A stretch of DNA of 5,273 bases from Moraxella equi. Lineage in GTDB: Bacteria > Pseudomonadota > Gammaproteobacteria > Pseudomonadales > Moraxellaceae. The DNA lies in the NCBI RefSeq assembly GCF_002027555.1, contig NZ_MXAP01000060.1, positions 10,047-15,319 on the forward strand, in the 5' to 3' direction. The notes below the pieces were generated by a model. The model did no database searches, had not been told where the DNA came from, and was given only the letters and a program-made list of their open reading frames with translations. Shown here piece by piece: positions 1 to 4,446 of this stretch. Position numbers and translations under genes: made by a program. The number at the start of each line of letters is the position of its first letter. The first letter of the stretch is position 1.

Positions 1-415
1 ATCCGCCCAACTGATAAATCTTGCTTTATTGCCTAATGTGGTAGGATTTACAAATGTTCATTCCACCACATATTTTTAATGGAAAAGAATGAATAGCGAT
101 AACTTACGGATTGGATATTTGAATACTCTATGGTTTCACTAATCTTGCCATTTTTGATAAATAAACCATTTTCTACCTCTTTGACTTCATCAGCAAGGAT
201 TAAAATATTTTCTTTCATATAATTAAAGATTATCATATGAAAAACAATAACTGTAATCACAAAAATAAAAATATGATTAATGAATTGCTTGCCGTTGATA
301 GAGCGGTTAAGGTAAAAATACTAATAAAAACCACCCCAATCACATACATTATTTTATATTGTAGTTTATGAAAATAAACCGTATCACTGGCAATGCTTTT
401 TGGAATGAAAGTCAT
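1..415 (-). pseudogene. Frameshifted small membrane protein, paralogue of the 486-989 gene (partial at window edge)
   Basis: I do not recognise a named family. An ATG at 413-415, preceded by a GGGA Shine-Dalgarno-like stretch, opens a frame that reads MTFIPKSIASDTVYF and then one or two hydrophobic segments before a TGA. A missing base in the A5-T-A5 stretch at 261-271 would carry it into the next frame (IFVITVIVF, then ADEV). That frame runs to a TAA at 48-50. A second missing base near 55-63 would give TFVNPTTLGNKARFISWAD, open to the window edge. The reconstructed order of two membrane segments, ADEV, a soluble beta-rich part and F-x-SW-A-D follows the intact neighbour, which has ADEV and FKKPNQFGKKVYFVTWED in the same places. 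I infer a decayed tandem duplicate. Two sequencing deletions could look the same, and the 3' end is not in view. Confidence 0.7.
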
Positions 416-446
416 ATTTTCCCACAATTCAAAAATTAGGATAATC

Positions 447-482
447 GTAGCAACTGTATTCTTTAAGGGATACAGTTGCTAC
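447..482. repeat. 36-bp near-perfect palindrome, possible operon-end hairpin
   Basis: Arms GTAGCAACTGTAT (447-459) and ATACAGTTGCTAC (470-482) match at all 13 positions. The ten bases between them can also pair on the plus-strand RNA if G-U pairs are allowed. The palindrome begins three bases after the stop codon of the membrane protein gene on the minus strand and lies upstream of the broken paralogue. It could be a transcription terminator or mRNA-stabilising hairpin, but no T-run follows directly on the minus strand: the nearest TTTTT is about 10 bases away. A dispersed intergenic palindromic repeat is equally possible. Confidence 0.75.
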
Positions 483-485
483 CAT

Positions 486-989
486 TTAGGTGTTCTCGTT
501 GATTTTTTCTTGTAGGCTATTGACATAACTTTCTGTTACGGGGTTTTTTGTCCAAGCGGTTTTAAAATTAGACGCATCTTCCCAAGTAACAAAGTACACT
601 TTTTTACCAAATTGATTGGGCTTTTTAAAATAAAATGTAACAATCGGATTTTTGTTATCCAAAAACCAGTTGGTATGATATTTTACTTGCTCCAAATCAC
701 TAAAAAGAATTTTTTCGTATTTTTGACCAATAACAATAATAAAACCGTCAATCGTTTCCCAAACTTCGTCAGCGTGATTTTTGGTAAGTTTAATAAAATA
801 AAAAATAACAATGACAAATAATATAGACATCATCACGACTTCAAGGGGCGTTAATTCTTGAAATTTCATCACAAAAATTATGCCAAAAAATAGGGGCAAT
901 ACATACTTTGACAATGATTTGTCCAAAGCGGTAAAATCAACTGCAATACTCTTTAAGCCGTGTTGTTTAATAAATTGACGGTCTAGCAT
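486..989 (-). CDS. Small membrane protein with two N-terminal membrane segments and a PH-like C-terminal part
   Basis: The protein has 167 residues and I do not recognise it as a named family. A soluble N-terminus of about 28 residues is followed by two hydrophobic segments at about 29-43 and 50-68 separated by a short loop. An ADEVWE motif comes at 73-78, then alternating short beta-like stretches (DGFIIVIGQKYEKILFSDL, then IVTFYFKKP and KKVYFVTWED) and a polar tail. Two membrane helices followed by such a stretch resemble the layout of bacterial PH-like membrane proteins; this is inference from pattern only. The C-terminal part is probably cytoplasmic. The ATG lies 11 bases after the ilvA stop. 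Its weak Shine-Dalgarno-like AGTAGG overlaps the ilvA TAG, so translational coupling to ilvA is likely. A broken paralogue follows downstream. The gene is AT-rich compared with ilvA. Confidence 0.8.
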   Translation of the reverse strand: MLDRQFIKQHGLKSIAVDFTALDKSLSKYVLPLFFGIIFVMKFQELTPLEVVMMSILFVIVIFYFIKLTKNHADEVWETIDGFIIVIGQKYEKILFSDLEQVKYHTNWFLDNKNPIVTFYFKKPNQFGKKVYFVTWEDASNFKTAWTKNPVTESYVNSLQEKINENT

Positions 990-1000
990 AAATTGACTAC

Positions 1001-2545
1001 CTACTTCAAAAACACCCCATAGCCCACATTTTCACTTAAATCTTCACAATCATAACCAATCTCAGTCAAAGCGTCCACGATTTGCCGTGATGAATGGGCG
1101 GCTGCCTGTAAGCCAACCAATACCCGTCCTTCGGCTGCCCCGTGATTGCGGTAGTGAAAAAGGGTTACATTAAAATCTTGTCCCAGTTTTTCTAGGAAAT
1201 TGAGCAGAGCATTTGGGCGTTCGGGGAACATCACACGGAACAATTTTTCGTCATTGAGCCGACCGTGTCCGCCAATCAAATAGCGAATGTGCGTTTTGGC
1301 GACTTCATCATCGGTCAAGTCAAAGGCGGTGTAGCCTCCCTTGTCCAGATTGTCCATAATGGTGGTGCGCTCAAACTGACCGTCTTTTAAGCCAATGCCG
1401 ACAAAGATTTGGGCAATACTTGGACTCGTTGCGTCCAACCGATAATTAAATTCGGTGATGTTACGCCCTTGCAATCGGCGACAAAAGTCCAAAAACGCCC
1501 CTGTTTTTTCGGGCAACTGCACCGCAAAAATCGCTTCTTTGTTTTCGCCAATCTCGGTGCGTTCGGCAATGTACCGTAGGCGGTCAAAGTTCATATTTGC
1601 CCCCGAGACAATCGCCACGCAGTTTTTGCCCGTCAAATTGTGCTGTTTGACATATTTTTTAAGTCCTGCCAGTGCCAACGCCCCAGACGGCTCAACGATG
1701 TGGCGGTTTTCTTCAAAAATGTCTTTGACGGACGCACAAATCTCGTCATTATTACAAGTGATGACTTCGTCAATGACCTTGCCTTGCCCGTTGGATTTGG
1801 TGAGACCCGCCACTTCAAAGGGGATTTGACCGATTTGAGCGACCGCCACACCATCGGCAAACAAGGACACTTGGGGTAAGCGAGTTCGCTCGCCATCGGC
1901 TAGGGAGACTTTTAGGCAAGCAGAGCCTTCGGATTCCACCGCAATGACCTTGATGTGCGGGGCAATCTCGCCCAAAAAAGACGCAATCCCCGCCACCAAA
2001 CCACCGCCACCGACAGGCACAAACACATATTCCATCTCTCGCCAGTCTTGCGACAGCTCAAGGGCGACCGTGCCTTGTCCTGCAATGACTGCTTTGTCAT
2101 CGTAGGGGGCGATGTAGGTCATGCCGTCTGTGGTTGCCTTGTCTATGGCAAAACGGTTGGCTTCGTCAAAACTGTCGCCGTGTAGGTACACCTGTCCACC
2201 AAAGGCTTTGACCGCTTGGACTTTGATGTCGGGTGTGGTTTTGGGCATGACAATTAAGTTATTGATTTTTAAGCGATTTGCTGAATATGCCACCCCTTGT
2301 GCGTGGTTGCCAGCCGATGCACAGATGATGCCTTTTGCTTTTTGCTCGTCCGAAAGCTGGCTGATTTTGTTGTACGCCCCACGCAATTTAAAGCTAAACA
2401 CAGGTTGCAGGTCTTCTCGTTTTAGGCGAATGTCATTGCCAAAGCGTGCGGATAATTTGTCCGCCTGTTCAAGCGGAGTGCGAATGGCAACGTCATAGAC
2501 GGTGGCGGTGATGATGGCACGGACATAGTCGGGGAGCGTGGTCAT
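1001..2545 (-). CDS. ilvA: Threonine ammonia-lyase, biosynthetic (threonine deaminase)
   Basis: This enzyme converts L-threonine to 2-oxobutanoate and ammonia, the committed step of isoleucine synthesis, in the cytoplasm using pyridoxal phosphate. The 514 residues equal the length of E. coli IlvA. The PLP-binding lysine is K53 in FSFKLRGAYNK. SAGNHAQG (77-84) and the phosphate-binding GGGG loop (179-182) follow, then EPSGALALAG near 285-294 and SGAN at 314-317. The catalytic domain ends near 330. Two ACT-like regulatory domains (about 336-407 and 430-512) mark the long, isoleucine-inhibited biosynthetic form rather than the short catabolic form. The ATG is supported by AGGAAA at 2550-2555. 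No leader peptide or attenuator is visible: vapC ends only 26 bases upstream. No convincing promoter was found there, so transcription may come from the vapBC promoter. Confidence 0.97.
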   Translation of the reverse strand: MTTLPDYVRAIITATVYDVAIRTPLEQADKLSARFGNDIRLKREDLQPVFSFKLRGAYNKISQLSDEQKAKGIICASAGNHAQGVAYSANRLKINNLIVMPKTTPDIKVQAVKAFGGQVYLHGDSFDEANRFAIDKATTDGMTYIAPYDDKAVIAGQGTVALELSQDWREMEYVFVPVGGGGLVAGIASFLGEIAPHIKVIAVESEGSACLKVSLADGERTRLPQVSLFADGVAVAQIGQIPFEVAGLTKSNGQGKVIDEVITCNNDEICASVKDIFEENRHIVEPSGALALAGLKKYVKQHNLTGKNCVAIVSGANMNFDRLRYIAERTEIGENKEAIFAVQLPEKTGAFLDFCRRLQGRNITEFNYRLDATSPSIAQIFVGIGLKDGQFERTTIMDNLDKGGYTAFDLTDDEVAKTHIRYLIGGHGRLNDEKLFRVMFPERPNALLNFLEKLGQDFNVTLFHYRNHGAAEGRVLVGLQAAAHSSRQIVDALTEIGYDCEDLSENVGYGVFLK

Positions 2546-2563
2546 TGGGTTTCCTAATTATTT

Positions 2564-2578
2564 AAATCAGTTCAATTG
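2564..2578 (-). repeat. Left copy of inverted repeat flanking vapBC
   Basis: On the minus strand this reads CAATTGAACTGATTT. It matches 14 of 15 bases with the plus-strand sequence at 3176-3190, so the two copies form an inverted repeat around the toxin-antitoxin pair. It overlaps the vapC stop codon (2572-2574). It may mark a cassette boundary, a second binding site for the antitoxin, or an AT-rich coincidence. Confidence 0.45.
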
Positions 2579-2949
2579 GCGATTTCTTTTTGGTATTTGT
2601 TTATTAAACCCATATCAAGGCTTAATAATTCTAAATTGTGGGTTAATACGGTTGCTAATACAATTGCATCGGGCAATTTAATTTTATGGTGTTTTCTTAA
2701 TTCAATGACGGTGTCTTCTATCTTTCTGTCAATTGGTAAAGTCATTAAAACATCCAATAATTTTTCCAAATTTTGACTGTCATTATCTACCAAATCACCA
2801 AATCCCAAAACTTCCATTCGGTTAATTGGGCTAATGGCACAATGAGTTAAATCAATCTTGTTTTCTTCAATGATTTTAACCACTTCTTGATGACCATTGT
2901 ACAATTCAATAATAAAGCAAGTGTCTAATAAATACTTAATCCCATTCAT
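2572..2949 (-). CDS. vapC: PIN-domain toxin, VapC-like ribonuclease
   Basis: This is the predicted toxin of a type II toxin-antitoxin pair. PIN-domain toxins are Mg2+-dependent endoribonucleases that typically cut tRNA or rRNA; the target here cannot be read from sequence. The 125 residues fit the family. The expected acidic residues are present in order: D9 (KYLLDT), E46 (INRMEVLG), D94 (KLPDAIVLAT) and D112 (LLSLD), so the protein looks catalytically intact. I chose the ATG at 2947-2949 because the frame continuing upstream reads through antitoxin coding sequence and has no family-like residues, while an AAAAGG lies at 2959-2964. The gene overlaps the antitoxin end by 14 bases, typical of coupled translation. 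ilvA begins 26 bases downstream. Low GC compared with ilvA suggests acquisition. The exact VapC subfamily is not certain. Confidence 0.88.
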   Translation of the reverse strand: MNGIKYLLDTCFIIELYNGHQEVVKIIEENKIDLTHCAISPINRMEVLGFGDLVDNDSQNLEKLLDVLMTLPIDRKIEDTVIELRKHHKIKLPDAIVLATVLTHNLELLSLDMGLINKYQKEIAN

Positions 2950-3154
2950 CACGCAATGCCTTTTGAATTGCCAATCCATCACCAATATGGGAGCGGTTAG
3001 GTAAGGTTTTGACAAAATCGGTTAATAAAATGGAATTATTTTGCTTATCTTGATTTGCCCATTGCAAAATCAATTCATTGACCGTCAAACTTTTTTGTTC
3101 GGCACGCTCAATGATATGCTGTTCAATTTGTGGTGGTAGGTCTAATGTTATCAT
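2936..3154 (-). CDS. vapB: VapB-like antitoxin with ribbon-helix-helix type N-terminus
   Basis: This 72-residue protein is the predicted antitoxin that binds and neutralises the downstream PIN toxin and represses its own operon. The N-terminus MITLDLPPQIEQHIIERAEQ fits a beta strand followed by a helix. A second helix follows around TVNELILQWANQ, the pattern of a ribbon-helix-helix DNA-binding domain (about residues 1-36). The C-terminal part (DFVKTLPNRSHIGDGLAIQ, ending ALRDEWD) is a polar, probably flexible toxin-binding tail. The ATG at 3152-3154 was chosen over a TTG eight codons upstream because GGAGA lies six bases before it. The gene overlaps vapC by 14 bases. A near-palindrome at 3173-3189 is a candidate autoregulatory operator. 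The pairing with vapC is firm; the family of the DNA-binding fold is inferred from pattern. Confidence 0.85.
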   Translation of the reverse strand: MITLDLPPQIEQHIIERAEQKSLTVNELILQWANQDKQNNSILLTDFVKTLPNRSHIGDGLAIQKALRDEWD

Positions 3155-3160
3155 ATTGGT

Positions 3161-3165
3161 TCTCC
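3161..3165 (-). promoter_or_regulatory. Shine-Dalgarno site of vapB
   Basis: GGAGA on the minus strand sits six bases before the ATG at 3152-3154. It fixes that ATG as the start and rules out the in-frame TTG at 3176-3178, which lies upstream of this site. Confidence 0.8.
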
Positions 3166-3172
3166 AATAGTT

Positions 3173-3189
3173 AATCAATTAAACTGATT
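3173..3189. promoter_or_regulatory. Candidate VapB operator (17-bp near-palindrome)
   Basis: AATCAATTAAACTGATT is an inverted repeat around position 3181 with seven of eight base pairs... more exactly, six or seven matching pairs depending on how the mismatched inner positions 3178 and 3184 are scored. It lies 18 bases upstream of the vapB start, just beyond its Shine-Dalgarno site. A TTTAAT hexamer on the minus strand inside it could be a -10 element, but I find no good -35. Placement fits autoregulation by the antitoxin; binding is inferred. Confidence 0.35.
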
Positions 3190-3190
3190 T
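3176..3190 (+). repeat. Right copy of inverted repeat flanking vapBC
   Basis: CAATTAAACTGATTT on the plus strand matches the minus-strand copy at 2564-2578 with one mismatch. It overlaps the candidate operator upstream of vapB. Together the copies enclose the whole toxin-antitoxin cassette of about 600 bases. Confidence 0.45.
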
Positions 3191-3233
3191 GATTTTAAAT
3201 TGCTTAATACCAATTCTTTGTTAAAATTCCTTT

Positions 3234-3272
3234 AAAAACAAAAATTGGATATGACACTTCTGCCATATCCAA
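3234..3272 (-). terminator. Rho-independent terminator of yebC
   Basis: On the minus strand TTGGATATG (3272-3264) pairs perfectly with CATATCCAA (3253-3245). Three further pairs, one of them G-U, close a GAAG tetraloop. TTTTTGTTTTT (3244-3234) follows directly. The hairpin begins 17 bases after the yebC stop. It should separate yebC transcription from the vapBC-ilvA block downstream. Confidence 0.9.
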
Positions 3273-3289
3273 AAATCACGATAGGCAAA

Positions 3290-4039
3290 TTAAGCGTCAA
3301 GCTGTGCCATTACTTCATCGCTAAAATTGACATTGGTATAGACCTCTTGGACATCGTCCAAATCTTCTAGCATGTCAATCATTTTTAGCACTTTTTGAGC
3401 GTCATCAATATTATCAATGTCGGCAGTTGTACTTGGCGACATTGTAACTTCGGCATTGTCTGCTTTTAGACCTGCCCCTGCCAGTGCGTCCACCACCGCC
3501 CCAAAGTCGTTGGGTTCGGTAATGACAAGCAAACTCTCGCCATCATTTTCAATATCCGTTGCCCCTGCCTCCAAAGCAACTTCCATCACTTTGTCTTCGA
3601 GCGACACATCATTAAAAATAATCTCGCCACGCTTGCTAAACAAATACGCCACCGAACCCGATGTGCCTAGGTTGCCACCGTGCTTGCTAAACGCATGACG
3701 AACTTCGCCCACCGTGCGATTTACGTTGTCGGTCATGGTCTCAACGATGACCGCCACACCGCCCACGCCATAGCCTTCATAGGTGATTTCTTGGACATTG
3801 TCGCCTTCTCCGCCCCCTTGACCACGCTCAATGGCACGCTTAATCACGTCTTTGGTCATGTTGGCGGCGTTGGCTTTTTCTAGCACGGCACGCAGACGTG
3901 GGTTGTTGGCAGGGTCTGGGTCGCCACCTTTACTGGCGGATACGATTTCACGAATGATTTTGGTAAAGATTTTGCCTTTTGCGGCATCTTGTTTGGCTTT
4001 ACGATGTTTGATGTTTGCCCATTTACTATGACCTGCCAT
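3290..4039 (-). CDS. yebC: YebC/PmpR/TACO1 family protein
   Basis: This 249-residue protein belongs to a widespread family related to mitochondrial TACO1. Members have been described both as DNA-binding regulators (PmpR in Pseudomonas) and, more recently, as ribosome-associated factors that help translation through difficult proline-rich stretches; the role here cannot be decided from sequence. Family signatures are clear: [18 protein letters not shown] at the N-terminus, [11 protein letters not shown] (22-32), [12 protein letters not shown] (45-56), [21 protein letters not shown] (105-125, start of domain 2) and [10 protein letters not shown] (129-138). The length is normal (E. coli YebC has 246). 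The ATG at 4037-4039 is preferred to a GTG three codons upstream because that GTG lies within the Shine-Dalgarno region and family proteins begin MAGHSKW. It is not beside ruvC, unlike in E. coli. It has its own promoter and terminator. Confidence 0.96.
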   Translation of the reverse strand: MAGHSKWANIKHRKAKQDAAKGKIFTKIIREIVSASKGGDPDPANNPRLRAVLEKANAANMTKDVIKRAIERGQGGGEGDNVQEITYEGYGVGGVAVIVETMTDNVNRTVGEVRHAFSKHGGNLGTSGSVAYLFSKRGEIIFNDVSLEDKVMEVALEAGATDIENDGESLLVITEPNDFGAVVDALAGAGLKADNAEVTMSPSTTADIDNIDDAQKVLKMIDMLEDLDDVQEVYTNVNFSDEVMAQLDA

Positions 4040-4047
4040 AGAATGCA

Positions 4048-4052
4048 CCTTT
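4048..4052 (-). promoter_or_regulatory. Shine-Dalgarno site of yebC
   Basis: AAAGG on the minus strand lies eight bases before the ATG at 4037-4039. An upstream in-frame GTG overlaps its end and so cannot be the start served by it. Confidence 0.75.
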
Positions 4053-4076
4053 TAAATGAAAATAATAAAATAGGTT

Positions 4077-4105
4077 ATTATACAAGGTTTGGGCGAATTT
4101 GCCAA
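4077..4105 (-). promoter_or_regulatory. Sigma-70 promoter of yebC
   Basis: TTGGCA (-35, 4105-4100) and a perfect TATAAT (-10, 4082-4077) are separated by exactly 17 bases on the minus strand. Transcription should start near 4070, giving a leader of about 30 bases before the yebC ATG. The -35 begins six bases after the stop codon of the upstream lipoprotein gene. This is the best promoter in the window. Confidence 0.85.
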
Positions 4106-4111
4106 TATTTG

Positions 4112-4327
4112 CTAGGGGCAATGTGTGCGATGATGCGTTTCTTGATATTCAGGCGAACTCATGTCGGGATAGCCTTGTGATGTGCGTGGTGCTGGCGGTA
4201 CATGGCGTTGGCAATTTGGGTTGTAAGTCGGGTAAGTTTGGGGTGTTTGACGCTTACTTTCAGAAAAATCCGCCATGTTCATGCAAGCGGTCAGGACAAG
4301 GGGTAGCATTAAGATGATGATTCTCAT
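4112..4327 (-). CDS. Small proline-rich lipoprotein of unknown function
   Basis: The 71-residue product starts MRIIILMLPLVLTAC, a short lipoprotein signal peptide with one positive residue, a hydrophobic core and an LTAC lipobox. Cys15 would be lipidated and the mature protein would have about 57 residues. Position +2 is Met, not Asp, so outer membrane sorting is expected by the usual rule. The mature part is polar and rich in Pro, Thr, Ser and Gln (TPQTYPTYNPN, VPPAPRTSQGYP), with Cys39 and Cys70 also present; it looks disordered. I recognise no family. No Shine-Dalgarno sequence stands out before the ATG at 4325-4327, and no terminator follows it, so read-through into yebC is possible. It diverges from the channel gene. 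Lipobox quality makes it a probable real gene despite its size. Confidence 0.6.
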   Translation of the reverse strand: MRIIILMLPLVLTACMNMADFSESKRQTPQTYPTYNPNCQRHVPPAPRTSQGYPDMSSPEYQETHHRTHCP

Positions 4328-4446
4328 GATAAATCAAATGTAAAAAGCCTAAAACATATCAATCATAACAAGAATTTTGTAAAAATACTATCCCAAGCCC
4401 CAACTTTATTATAAAATACGCCCATCTTTCTCTCATTCTATCTTGC
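4328..4446. other. AT-rich divergent intergenic region with possible promoters
   Basis: About 120 bases separate the lipoprotein gene (minus) from the channel gene (plus). On the plus strand TATAAAAT at 4410-4417 could serve as a -10 element about 30 bases before the channel ATG, but no acceptable -35 lies at the right distance. On the minus strand TATGAT (4367-4362) is a possible -10 for the lipoprotein gene, with only a poor -35 match 17 bases further upstream. No hairpin or longer repeat was seen. Confidence 0.35.

Noticed and set aside
612..821. Plus-strand open frame of 69 codons opposite the small membrane protein gene
   Set aside because: It is rich in Asn, Lys and Phe from AT-rich antisense sequence, and the minus-strand gene gives a better protein with a paralogue.
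1455..1829. Plus-strand open frame of 124 codons opposite ilvA
   Set aside because: It lies wholly antisense to a strongly conserved gene, has no recognisable domain or ribosome site, and is explained by the codon use of ilvA.
2124..2131. GCCGTCTG, resembling the core of the Neisseria DNA uptake sequence
   Set aside because: It lies inside ilvA, the following bases do not match, and it occurs once. A single eight-base match is not evidence.
2950..3015. Longer vapC start adding 22 residues at the N-terminus
   Set aside because: The extension lies within antitoxin coding sequence and precedes the beta strand with the first catalytic Asp by too much for a PIN toxin; the ATG at 2947-2949 fits better.
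3417..3698. Plus-strand open frame of 93 codons opposite yebC
   Set aside because: It is antisense to yebC and low in complexity (Ala, Ser, Pro rich), with no start signal; a reading-frame shadow.
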